A DNA stretch of 55,049 nt from Acidobacteriota bacterium (lineage in GTDB: Bacteria > Acidobacteriota > Terriglobia > Bryobacterales > Bryobacteraceae). Shown in pieces: positions 25,681 to 33,933 of this stretch. Numbering within the stretch: the first letter of the stretch is position 1; each line of letters opens with the position of its first letter. The notes under the pieces were generated by a model. The model was not told where the DNA came from, searched no databases, and worked only from the letters and a program-made list of their open reading frames with translations. The position numbers were made by a program, and so were the translations under genes. The DNA lies in assembly GCA_018268835.1 (NCBI GenBank), contig JAFDVU010000024.1, positions 1-55,049 on the forward strand, given 5' to 3'.

Positions 25681-25695
25681 TGCTAGAATCCGGTC
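25681..25695 (+). promoter_or_regulatory. Extended -10 promoter of the MFS gene
   Basis: TG-C-TAGAAT (25681-25689) matches an extended -10 with one mismatch. The GTG start at 25696 lies 6 bases after it, so the transcript should be leaderless. No -35 is needed for this type and none is clear. Confidence 0.55.
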
Positions 25696-27027
25696 GTGGC
25701 ACAAAAGCCCGCTGAACAGCGAAGCGTTGACGGACACACGATCGCCGACCGGTCCCGTCGGATTATATCGATCCAGCGCTGGTCGATCGCCCTCCTCGTT
25801 GCCGGAGGCGCGCTCAACTATGTCGATCGTGCGACCCTGTCCGTCGCTAATAAGTTGATCCAGGAAGATCTCGGCATCCCGGTGGCGAAAATGGGGCTTC
25901 TGCTCTCGGCGTTCCTGTGGGCCTACGCCTTCGCGCAGTTGCCGGTCGGCGGTCTCATTGATCGCTTCGGCCCTCGCAAACTGCTCGGCCTGGGGCTCTT
26001 CGGCTGGTCCGTCGCGCAGGCCGCCGGCGGTTTTGTGACCAACTTCGGCTCCTTCATCGCGGCGCGATTCGCCCTGGGCGTGGGAGAGGCGCCCCTGTTT
26101 CCCGGCGGCGCGCGCGTGGTGCGCGACTGGTTCGGAATTCGCGAGCGCGGCTTCGCCACCGGCCTCTGCCAGTCCGCCTCGTCGCTGGGCAATTTCATCG
26201 CAGTCCCCCTGCTTACTTTCCTCATGCTGAGGTTGAACTGGCGTTGGATGTTCATCATCGTGGGTGCGTTCGGGGTGGCGCTGGCCGCCGTGTGGTGGAT
26301 CATTCACCGCGATCCGGCCGAAGTGGACCTGACCCCCGGCGAAATCCGCTATTTGACGGAGGGGGATGAGAACACTTCGTCGCGCCCCCCGACGCTCGCC
26401 GAGTGGAAACACCTGTTCGGACACAGAACCACCTGGGGCATGATCGCGGGTTTCTTCGGCACCATCTATATCCTGTGGCTGTATACCGGCTGGCTACCCT
26501 ACTACCTGGAACATGAACGCCACATGAGCATCGCGCGCGTGGGAGTCGTCGCCGCTATCCCCTATTTCTTCGGTTGCGTCGGGGCGGTGGTCGGGGGCTG
26601 GCTCTGCGACTTCCTCACCCGCCGCGGATGGAGCCCGATGAGCGGCCGCAAAGCCCTGATCTCCACCGCGCTCTGCGGCATCTCCGCCTGCACCGTGGGA
26701 ACCGTGCTCGCCCGTTCCAATGAGGCCGCCCTCGCGTTTATTTCTTTCTCCCTCTTTCTGATTTACATCGTGGCCAGCGCCGCGTGGGCCACCGTCCCGG
26801 TCGCGGCGCCGGCGCAATTCACCGCGTCGCTCGGTTCCATCCAGAATTTCGGCGGCTATCTGGGCGGCGCTCTCGCCCCGGCGGTCACCGGGTTCATCGT
26901 GCAGCGCACCGGCAGTTTCTCGCCGGCGCTGTTGCTGAGCGCCGGGCTCAGCCTGGCTTGCGCCGCGGCCTACCTGCTGCTCGTGCGCGACGCCATTCCG
27001 TGCGAGAACGTCGACACCGCGACGTAG
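25696..27027 (+). CDS. MFS transporter, anion:cation symporter type
   Basis: 443 aa with 12 hydrophobic helices. It opens RWSIALLVAGGALNYVDRATLSVAN, the N-terminal signature of the ACS family (hexuronate, galactonate and similar permeases), with the loop 2-3 motif GGLIDRFGPRKLLG and RFALGVGEAPLFPGGARVV. GTG start at 25696, 86 bp divergent from the oxidoreductase gene. It probably imports a sugar acid or a product released by the neighbouring periplasmic enzymes. The substrate cannot be read from sequence. Confidence 0.9.
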   Translation: MAQKPAEQRSVDGHTIADRSRRIISIQRWSIALLVAGGALNYVDRATLSVANKLIQEDLGIPVAKMGLLLSAFLWAYAFAQLPVGGLIDRFGPRKLLGLGLFGWSVAQAAGGFVTNFGSFIAARFALGVGEAPLFPGGARVVRDWFGIRERGFATGLCQSASSLGNFIAVPLLTFLMLRLNWRWMFIIVGAFGVALAAVWWIIHRDPAEVDLTPGEIRYLTEGDENTSSRPPTLAEWKHLFGHRTTWGMIAGFFGTIYILWLYTGWLPYYLEHERHMSIARVGVVAAIPYFFGCVGAVVGGWLCDFLTRRGWSPMSGRKALISTALCGISACTVGTVLARSNEAALAFISFSLFLIYIVASAAWATVPVAAPAQFTASLGSIQNFGGYLGGALAPAVTGFIVQRTGSFSPALLLSAGLSLACAAAYLLLVRDAIPCENVDTAT

Positions 27028-27040
27028 GCGGCTCCGCTCG

Positions 27041-28123
27041 CTACTTCGCTTCCACCGCTCCATGCCGGCGCAGAATCTCCACTGCCCGCTCGACCGGCAG
27101 CGCATCGATGGTCCGCCCGTTTCCCGTGACCGACGTCGCCCGCAGCAGCGAATTGTAGATCGCCTCCTCGGTGGCCTCGATCACCGCGAGGAAGAGGGGC
27201 GAGCATTCGTCGTTGGTCAACAGCCGCGCCGGATTCCGCACCGTGGCGAACGCGATCCCGTAATCGCCGCTCCCGTTGGATCCGTCCGCGCCCGTCCGCG
27301 CCAGCCCGAACATGGTGCGGGCCGCCATCCGCCGCAGGATGCGGGCGTCCACCGGCGCGTCGGTCGCGACCACCATCATGATCGAGCCTTTCCCCGAATT
27401 CGGTCCCGTCCCCGCGAGTTCGCGTCCCACCGGCGCCCCGTTGATGCGCAGGCTGCCGCCGAAGTTGCTCTGCACGAGCACTCCCACGGTGAACGCGCCC
27501 GCCCTGCGCGACGCCGTCCCGATCCCGCCCTTCCACCCGAACGCGATCGTCCCCGTTCCGGCGCCCACCGCGCCCTCCTCCACCGGCCCGCCCCTGGCGC
27601 TCGCGATCGCCGCCCGCACTTCTGTTGAACCCACCCACCGCCCGCGGATATCGTTGAGCGTTCCGTCGTTGGTCTCCCCGACCAGAGGATTGATTGAGCG
27701 CACCTGCTCGTTGCCCGGCAGTGCCAGCATATAGTCCATCAGGCCATCGGCCACCCGCGGCACACTCAGCGTCGAGGTCAGCGCGATCGGCGTCTCGATC
27801 TCGCCCAACTCCTCCACTTGCGTGGACCCGGCCAGTTTGCCGAACGCGTTGCCCACGAACACCGCGCCGGGCACCTTGTCGCGGAACAGGTTCCCGTCGT
27901 GCGGCAGGATCACCGTGACCCCCGTGCGGACGCTCTCCCCTCGGATCACGGTGGCGTGCCCCACCTTCACGCCGGCGACATCGGTGATCGCGTCCAGCGG
28001 CCCGCGGGCGAGGCTGCCTGCTGGAATCCCAAGATCGGCTGCGCGAGGACGCTGCTGCGCCGCCGCGGAGCAAGCTGTGACGACGAAAAACAAGACGCGG
28101 ATCATACGATTCGACGCCATCAT
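27041..28123 (-). CDS. P1-family (DmpA/S58) aminopeptidase
   Basis: 360 aa with a signal peptide (MIRVLFFVVTACSAAAQ); ATG 28105 is an alternative start, 12 bases after a TATGAT box. Family marks: GPLDAITDVAGVKVGHATVI near the N-terminus, INPLVGETNDGTLNDIR, GAVGAGTGTIAFGWKGGIGTASR, and GKGSIMMVVATDAPV. In DmpA the precursor cleaves itself before a Ser in this last motif, which becomes the N-terminal nucleophile, so cleavage between GKG and SIM is expected. Acts on N-terminal residues or beta-amino acid amides. Convergent with the MFS gene, 13 bp apart. Confidence 0.9.
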   Translation of the reverse strand: MMASNRMIRVLFFVVTACSAAAQQRPRAADLGIPAGSLARGPLDAITDVAGVKVGHATVIRGESVRTGVTVILPHDGNLFRDKVPGAVFVGNAFGKLAGSTQVEELGEIETPIALTSTLSVPRVADGLMDYMLALPGNEQVRSINPLVGETNDGTLNDIRGRWVGSTEVRAAIASARGGPVEEGAVGAGTGTIAFGWKGGIGTASRRAGAFTVGVLVQSNFGGSLRINGAPVGRELAGTGPNSGKGSIMMVVATDAPVDARILRRMAARTMFGLARTGADGSNGSGDYGIAFATVRNPARLLTNDECSPLFLAVIEATEEAIYNSLLRATSVTGNGRTIDALPVERAVEILRRHGAVEAK

Positions 28124-28259
28124 AGCGCAGCCGCAATGCTGATAAGTACCATTATTCTCAATACGAACGGGGAGTGTTATCCAAAGTCAGTACCGATTAC
28201 CTGTCGATTACGGCTTGGACTACAGTCTCGCGCGCGGCCTGCCGATACTGGGGGTCGTG

Positions 28260-28976
28260 ATGCACAAGAGACCCACTTATACCCTGCTGGCACTCGCCGC
28301 CTTCGCGGCGCTGAGTCTCCCGGCCTTCGGAACCACCATTTCATTCGGCCTGCTCAACGATCCGGGCCAGACCTACACCTTCGCCCGCGCCGATTCCCCC
28401 ATGGGCGCACTGGTCACCGATCCCGTCGCCCCCTATCCGGGCTGGCTCGGCGCCAACATTCCCGGCGATCGTTTGGGCTTCTTCTGCATCGATTACCTCA
28501 AAACCGCGAATTGGAACACAACCTACCAGGGAGCCGACTACGACATCCAGACAGCCATCCCCGGTAAGACCGAGCAACAACTGGTGGAGGCTGCCTACCT
28601 CTCCGACAAACTCTACCGCCTCGGTGGCAGTGCCGCCAGCGTGTCCCTATACCAGGGCCCGATCTCCTTCGCAATCTGGCAGATCATGGATCCGACTCCC
28701 GGTCATGTGCCGGTCGATCCGGCAGCCCAGCCCTACATCCAGGAAGCACAGCAGGCGTTCCTGACGCACCAGGTCACTGCTGCGACCTACCCCAACACGC
28801 GCGTCTTCGTTCCCAACAATTCCTCGATCCAGGACTTCATGACGCTTACGCCGGGCGTGCCCGAGCCGGGCACCATCATCATGCTCGGTACCGGATTGGC
28901 CCTTCTCACTTTGGGCCGCGTCCGCTTCCCCCGGTTGAAGCGGGACCCGGCCGCGAAGCAGGCGCCGCGGCGATAG
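28260..28976 (+). CDS. PEP-CTERM-anchored secreted protein
   Basis: 238 aa from ATG 28260. Signal peptide (RPTYTLLALAAFAALSLPAFGTT), a soluble domain with LGFFCIDYLKTANW and SLYQGPISFAIWQIMD, and a C-terminal VPEPGTIIMLGTGLALLTLG followed by an Arg-rich tail. This is the PEP-CTERM sorting signal, cut and transferred by an exosortase during export. The middle resembles other PEP-CTERM proteins that bear a single Cys-containing beta domain. No exosortase gene is in the window. Confidence 0.85.
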   Translation: MHKRPTYTLLALAAFAALSLPAFGTTISFGLLNDPGQTYTFARADSPMGALVTDPVAPYPGWLGANIPGDRLGFFCIDYLKTANWNTTYQGADYDIQTAIPGKTEQQLVEAAYLSDKLYRLGGSAASVSLYQGPISFAIWQIMDPTPGHVPVDPAAQPYIQEAQQAFLTHQVTAATYPNTRVFVPNNSSIQDFMTLTPGVPEPGTIIMLGTGLALLTLGRVRFPRLKRDPAAKQAPRR

Positions 28977-29098
28977 CCGGTCGTTCGATCGTCCGGGATG
29001 GCGGCCACGAACGGGACCGGTTGCGCCGCCACGCGATCCGCGGGCCGCGCCCCCGGCGCCCTGCGCGTTTTACAGGGCCGCTTCCAAAAGTGCATCGG

Positions 29099-29104
29099 TA
29101 TAAA
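29099..29104 (+). promoter_or_regulatory. -10 box of the tricorn-like protease gene
   Basis: TATAAA within GGTATAAAATTGGG, 9 bases before ATG 29114. There is no SD before the ATG. The mRNA would have almost no leader. Confidence 0.45.
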
Positions 29105-29113
29105 ATTGGGCCT

Positions 29114-32100
29114 ATGCGACCGATTTTCCTCGCAGCCATTTTCTGCGCGGGCCTTGCCGCCGCGCCCGAGATCCACTTCTACCAGCGCCCCACGATGAGC
29201 CGGACCGAGATCGTCTTCTCGTATGCGGGCGACCTCTGGCGCGTCCCCCGCGAGGGCGGCAAGGCGCAACGCCTCACCGTCGGCACCGGCTTTGAAACCG
29301 AAGCCGTCTTCTCCCCCGACGGCGCCACCATCGCCTTCACCGGCGAATACGACGGCAACATCGACGTCTACACCATCCCCGCAGCCGGAGGCGTCCCCAA
29401 GCGTCTCACCTACCACCCCGACGCCGACCGCGTGGTCGGCTGGTCGCCGGACGGCAAGCGCGTCCTCTTCCGCTCCAACCGCACCAGCCATTCGCGCTAC
29501 ACCGAACTCTTCACCATCTCCGTCGAGGGCGGCTTCCCCGAAAAACTCCCTCTTCCCATGGCCTGCATGGGCCAGTATTCGCCCGACGGCAAGCGCATGG
29601 TCTACGCCCCCATCGACGGCGGCCAGTTCGCCACCGGCTTCACCAACTACGTCGCCTGGCGGCGCTATCGCGGCGGCACCGCGAGCTACCTCTGGATCGT
29701 CGATTTTCCTTCGCTCGACACCGCCAAAATCCCGCGCACGGATTCCAACGACATCTACCCCATGTGGATCGGCAGCCAGATCTACTTCCTCTCCGACCGC
29801 AGCGGTCCCATGACCCTCTTCCGCTACGACCCGGCCTCGAAGAAGGTAGACGAATTGATCCACAACACCGGCCAGGATATCTGGAGCGCCAGCGCCGGAC
29901 CCGGCGGCATCGTTTACGAGCAGTTCGGCCAGATTCACATCTATGACACCGCTTCCGGCCGCGACCGCATCGTCCCCATCGAAGTCGACGCCGACCTCAC
30001 CGAAGTTCGCCCCCGTTTCCAGAACGTCTCCCGCGAACTGCGCAACGCTGCAATCTCCTCCACCGGCGTGCGGGCCGTCTTCGAAGCCCACGGCGATATC
30101 ATCACCGTGCCAGCCGATAAAGGCGAGCCGCGCAACCTCACCAACTCCCCCGGCGTGATGGACCGCAACCCTGCGTGGTCGCCCGACGGTAAGACCATCG
30201 CCTGGTTCAGCGACGAATCCGGCGAATACGCGCTGCACATCAAATCCCAAACCGGGGAAGGGGAGACCAAAAAGATCCCGCTCGAAGGCAAAAGCGCCTT
30301 CTACTTCGACCCCAAGTGGTCGCCCGATTCCAAATCCCTCGCCTTCACCGACAACATGACCAACCTCTGGTGCGTGGACGTCGCATCCGGCAAACTCACC
30401 AGGGTGGATAGCGACTACCTCTACGAACTCGGCCGCGGCTTCAACTGGAGCGGCGACTCCAAGTGGATCGCCTTCGAGCACTTCGGCGCCAACCGCATGC
30501 GCACGATCTGGGTCTGGAACGCCGAGAGCGCGAGAAGCACGCAGATCACCGACGGCATGAGCGATGCGCGCCACCCGGCATTCGATCGCGACGGCCAGTA
30601 TCTCTATTTCACCGCCAGCACCAACTACGGGCCTACGTCCAGCGGCCTGGATATGACCAGCGACGAGCATGAGGTCACCAGCAGCGTCTATCTCGCCGTC
30701 CTCCCTGATAACATCCCGTCGCCCCTCAAGCCGGAGAGCGACGAAGAGAACCAGCCGCGCCCGGCAGCCGAAAACGGTGGAGGCCGCGGCGGACGCGGCG
30801 GCACCGGTACCGGTCCGGCGGCGCCGGAGACGCCGCCCAAGCCCGTGCGCATCGATTTCGACCGCATCCAGCAGCGCATCCTCGCGCTCCCGCTCCCGGC
30901 GCGCAACTACATGGGGCTCACCGCGGGACGCCCCGGCATCGTGTTCCTCCTCGAACCCGGCGCCAGCGGCGGAGGCCGCGGCGGCTTCGGCGGAGGCGCC
31001 ACCCTCACCCGCTTCGATCTGAAGACCCGCAAGAGCGAAAAACTCGCCGACAACGTGGCCGTGTTCGATCTCTCCGCCAACGGCGACAAGATGCTGCTCC
31101 GCGTGGGCGCCGCCGGAGACGGTGGCCGCGGCGGACGCGGCGCCGCCGGTCCGGCTTCCGCGCCGCAGTTCGTCATCGTCCCCAGCAACGCGCCCATCAA
31201 GCCCGGCGAGGGCGCCCTGCGCACCGCCGACCTCGAGGTCAAGGTCGATCCTCGCGCCGAGTGGAGCCAGATGTATCACGAGGTCTGGCGCATCGAGCGC
31301 AGCTACTTCTACGATCCCAACCTGCACGGCCTCAATGCCGCGGACGCCGAGAAGGGCTTCGAGAAATATCTTCCCGCGCTCGGCTCCCGCGCCGACCTCA
31401 ACTACCTCTTCCGCGACATGCTTAGCGACATCACCAGCGGCCACCTGCGCGGCAACGGAGGCACGATTCCCACCGCCAGAACCGTCTCCGGCGGGCTGCT
31501 CGGCGCCGATTACGAGATCTCCGGCGGCCGCTACCGTTTCAAGAAGATCTACCTGCCCGAAAGCTGGAATCCCCAGATCACCAGCCCGCTCGCGCAACCT
31601 GGACTCAACGTCAAGGAGGGCGATTTCCTCCTCGCCGTCAACGGCCAGGACCTCGCGGGTACCGACGACGTCCAGCGCCTCCTCGAAAACACCGCCGGCA
31701 AGCAGACCCTGCTCAAAATCGCCGCCGACGCCGCCGGCCGGGACGCGCGCGAAATCACCGTTGTCCCCATCGCGAGCGAAACCGCCCTCCGCCACTCCGC
31801 CTGGCTCGCCGCCAACCACAAAAAGGTGGACGAACTCAGCGGCGGCAAACTCGCCTACGTCTACATGCCCGACACCGGACAGGGCGGCTACACCAGCTTC
31901 AACCGCTACTACTTCGCGCAGAGCGACAAATCCGGCGCCATCATCGACGAGCGCTTCAACTCCGGGGGCCAGGTGGCCGACTACGTGATTGACGCGCTCA
32001 ACCGCAAGCTGCTCGCCTGGTGGAGTCCGCGCTACGGCGCCATCTATCGCACACCCGCCGCCTCCATCCTCGGGCCGAAGGTGATGATCGTCAACGAAAT

Positions 32101-32494
32101 GGCCGGCTCCGGCGGCGACGCCATGCCCTGGATGTTCCACTACACCAGGACCGGCCCCCTCATCGGCAAGCGTACCTGGGGCGGCCTCATCGGCATCTCG
32201 CAGTACCCGACGCTGATGGACGGCGGAAGCGTCACCGCCCCCAACTTCGGTTTCTTCAGCCCGGACGGGAAGTGGGACGTCGAAAACCACGGCGTGGCTC
32301 CCGATATCGAAATCGATCAGGACCCCAAGAGCGTCGCCGAAGGGCACGATCCCCAACTCGAGCGCGCCGTCAAGGAGGCCCTCGTCCTGCTTGAAAAGAA
32401 CCCGCCGCCCACGCCCAGGCGCCCCGAGTACCCCAACTACCAGCGCCCCGCGCGCCCGGCCAACTCGACCCCGGCACCGGGAGGCAACCGCTAG
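29114..32494 (+). CDS. Tricorn-like protease (beta propellers, PDZ, S41 peptidase)
   Basis: 1126 aa, signal peptide MRPIFLAAIFCAGLAAAP. Residues about 25-600 hold two WD/PD40-type propellers with repeated SPDGKxIAF strands (FSPDGATIAFTGEYDG, WSPDGKRVLFRSN, WSPDSKSLAFTDN). A Gly/Arg low-complexity stretch (GGGRGGRGGTGTGPAA, about 555) and a second (GGRGGRGAA) interrupt the propellers. Then come a tricorn C1-type segment (EVWRIERSYFYDPNLHG), PDZ (LLAVNGQDLAGTDDVQRLL) and the S41 core with the nucleophile in NEMAGSGGDAMPWMF and FNSGGQVADY. It likely degrades peptides in the periplasm. The start at ATG 29021 is rejected because it lacks a signal peptide and precedes the -10 box. Confidence 0.92.
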   Translation: MRPIFLAAIFCAGLAAAPEIHFYQRPTMSRTEIVFSYAGDLWRVPREGGKAQRLTVGTGFETEAVFSPDGATIAFTGEYDGNIDVYTIPAAGGVPKRLTYHPDADRVVGWSPDGKRVLFRSNRTSHSRYTELFTISVEGGFPEKLPLPMACMGQYSPDGKRMVYAPIDGGQFATGFTNYVAWRRYRGGTASYLWIVDFPSLDTAKIPRTDSNDIYPMWIGSQIYFLSDRSGPMTLFRYDPASKKVDELIHNTGQDIWSASAGPGGIVYEQFGQIHIYDTASGRDRIVPIEVDADLTEVRPRFQNVSRELRNAAISSTGVRAVFEAHGDIITVPADKGEPRNLTNSPGVMDRNPAWSPDGKTIAWFSDESGEYALHIKSQTGEGETKKIPLEGKSAFYFDPKWSPDSKSLAFTDNMTNLWCVDVASGKLTRVDSDYLYELGRGFNWSGDSKWIAFEHFGANRMRTIWVWNAESARSTQITDGMSDARHPAFDRDGQYLYFTASTNYGPTSSGLDMTSDEHEVTSSVYLAVLPDNIPSPLKPESDEENQPRPAAENGGGRGGRGGTGTGPAAPETPPKPVRIDFDRIQQRILALPLPARNYMGLTAGRPGIVFLLEPGASGGGRGGFGGGATLTRFDLKTRKSEKLADNVAVFDLSANGDKMLLRVGAAGDGGRGGRGAAGPASAPQFVIVPSNAPIKPGEGALRTADLEVKVDPRAEWSQMYHEVWRIERSYFYDPNLHGLNAADAEKGFEKYLPALGSRADLNYLFRDMLSDITSGHLRGNGGTIPTARTVSGGLLGADYEISGGRYRFKKIYLPESWNPQITSPLAQPGLNVKEGDFLLAVNGQDLAGTDDVQRLLENTAGKQTLLKIAADAAGRDAREITVVPIASETALRHSAWLAANHKKVDELSGGKLAYVYMPDTGQGGYTSFNRYYFAQSDKSGAIIDERFNSGGQVADYVIDALNRKLLAWWSPRYGAIYRTPAASILGPKVMIVNEMAGSGGDAMPWMFHYTRTGPLIGKRTWGGLIGISQYPTLMDGGSVTAPNFGFFSPDGKWDVENHGVAPDIEIDQDPKSVAEGHDPQLERAVKEALVLLEKNPPPTPRRPEYPNYQRPARPANSTPAPGGNR

Positions 32495-32533
32495 CCGTGT
32501 CACAAAATCCGCGCGGGCGGTGTTATCCGTAAC

Positions 32534-33073
32534 GTGAACGCGCAACCGATGACCGTCCCCGGCCCGGAAACCGGGGACGGCGCGTTCGATTTCGAGGCCG
32601 TCTTCCAGGCGCACTACCCGCGCCTGGCACGGATCCTCGCGCGCGTCACCGGCGATCCTTCCCGCGCCGAAGAACTCGCGGTGGATGCGCTGTGGAAGTT
32701 GTACCGCTCGCCCGAAGCGCAAGGCGCCTCCGCCGGGGGATGGCTCTATCGCACCGCGCTCCGCCTCGGCCTCAACGAACTGCGCGGCCGCGCCCGCCGC
32801 ACCCGTCACGAGAGCCTCTCCGATCGGGGCGCCGCCTCGCCGGACCCGGAGCAGGAACGCGCCGCCGCGGAAGAGCGCCGCCAGGTTCGCGACGTGCTCG
32901 CCGCGCTCGAGCAGCGCCACGCGGCCTTGCTCGTCCTTCGCTCCGACGGTCTCAGCTATGAAGAACTCGCCTCGGCCCTGGAACTCAACCCCGCCTCCGT
33001 CGGGACCTTTCTCAGCCGGGCACAACAGGCCTTCCGCAAGGAGTATGTGAAGCGTTATGGACCCCAACCATAG
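32534..33073 (+). CDS. ECF sigma factor
   Basis: 179 aa, GTG start. Region 2: FDFEAVFQAHYPRLARILARVTGDPSRAEELAVDALWKLYRSP, with the GWLYRTALRLGLNELRGRAR segment. Region 4: LEQRHAALLVLRSDGLSYEELASALELNPASVGTFLSRAQQAFRKEY. Both are complete. Its 3' end overlaps the next gene by 17 bases, so the two proteins are made together, which in ECF systems usually marks an anti-sigma factor. Weak extended -10 TG-T-TATCCG at 32521-32529. Confidence 0.9.
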   Translation: MNAQPMTVPGPETGDGAFDFEAVFQAHYPRLARILARVTGDPSRAEELAVDALWKLYRSPEAQGASAGGWLYRTALRLGLNELRGRARRTRHESLSDRGAASPDPEQERAAAEERRQVRDVLAALEQRHAALLVLRSDGLSYEELASALELNPASVGTFLSRAQQAFRKEYVKRYGPQP

Positions 33074-33863
33074 TCCCTGGGTGGAGCAGCGCATGGCCGC
33101 GCTCGATCCTCCCGCAGCCTTCCAGCCCGATTCCGCCGCGGCGATGACCCGCTTCCGCCGCCTCCAGGCCGTGCACCGCCGCACCGCCCGGATCTGGCTT
33201 GGCGTCGCCGCGGCCGCGGCCTGTCTGGCCGCGATCATCCTCTGGCCGCGCCTCTTGCCTCCCGCGAATCCGAACCCTCGCATCACCCCCGCGACCGTCG
33301 CCGCTTACCGCGCGACCGGCAGCGCCCGCGCCCCCATCCTCGCCGAAATCTACTCAGACTACGAGTGCAGTTACTGTGCTGCGCTCTACCAGGAGACCGT
33401 TCCGCACCTCGTCGCCGATTACGTCGCGACCGGCAAGATGCGCCTCCTCCACCGCGATCTTCCCCTGCCGCAGCACCCCTACTCCCGCGCCGCCGCGCGC
33501 TACGCCGATGCCGCCGGGCTGGCCGGCTACTACGAGGCCGCCGTCGAACAACTCTTCCGCACCCAGGCGCAATGGTCCGCCGACGGTGACATCGAGTCTC
33601 GCCTGGCCCGGGTCCTGCCATCCGCCGCGATGAACAAAATCCGCGACACCCTGCATGACCCCAGCGAACTCGACGCCTCGATTGGCGCCGATATCCAGAT
33701 GGCCCTCTCCGACGATGTCCGCATGACTCCCACCCTCGTGGTCACCGCCAACGGACACCGCCGCACCATCGCTCCCGTTCCGCCATACCCCCTGCTCAAG
33801 AGCTACCTCGACGACCTGCTGCGCGCCAACTGCCGCGAAGATCCCGGCGCCGCCCGCTGCTAG
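33057..33863 (+). CDS. Membrane-anchored thioredoxin-fold protein with anti-sigma-like N-terminus
   Basis: 268 aa. A cytoplasmic segment (WVEQRMAALDPPAAFQPD...RFRRLQ, 1-43), one transmembrane helix (46-64), then a periplasmic DsbA/Thioredoxin_4-like domain: APILAEIYSDYECSYCAALYQE with the CxxC motif C104-S-Y-C107, HRDLPLPQHPYSRAAARYADAAG, and the cis-Pro loop RMTPTLVV. It overlaps the ECF sigma gene by 17 bases. Gene order and topology fit an anti-sigma factor; the domain fits a thiol oxidoreductase. The combined reading, a redox-sensing anti-sigma protein, is an inference. Confidence 0.75.
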   Translation: MDPNHSPWVEQRMAALDPPAAFQPDSAAAMTRFRRLQAVHRRTARIWLGVAAAAACLAAIILWPRLLPPANPNPRITPATVAAYRATGSARAPILAEIYSDYECSYCAALYQETVPHLVADYVATGKMRLLHRDLPLPQHPYSRAAARYADAAGLAGYYEAAVEQLFRTQAQWSADGDIESRLARVLPSAAMNKIRDTLHDPSELDASIGADIQMALSDDVRMTPTLVVTANGHRRTIAPVPPYPLLKSYLDDLLRANCREDPGAARC

Positions 33864-33898
33864 GAGTGCCGGGCTGGAGCGAGCCGGCTCGGTGAGGG

Positions 33899-33907
33899 TG
33901 TTAGAAT
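33899..33907 (+). promoter_or_regulatory. Extended -10 promoter of TonB receptor 3
   Basis: TG-T-TAGAAT, same motif as at 25681. Transcription from here begins near 33914, downstream of the GTG at 33892, so that GTG cannot be the start. TTG 33934, preceded by GGAG, can. Confidence 0.55.
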
Positions 33908-33933
33908 CCTCCTTACACCCCCCGGAGCCGACC

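Noticed and set aside
28787..33286. 1499-codon open frame on the minus strand
   Set aside because: It is antisense to the tricorn-like protease, sigma and thioredoxin-fold genes. The translation is Gly/Val/Ala/Asp-rich without domains, a high-GC shadow.
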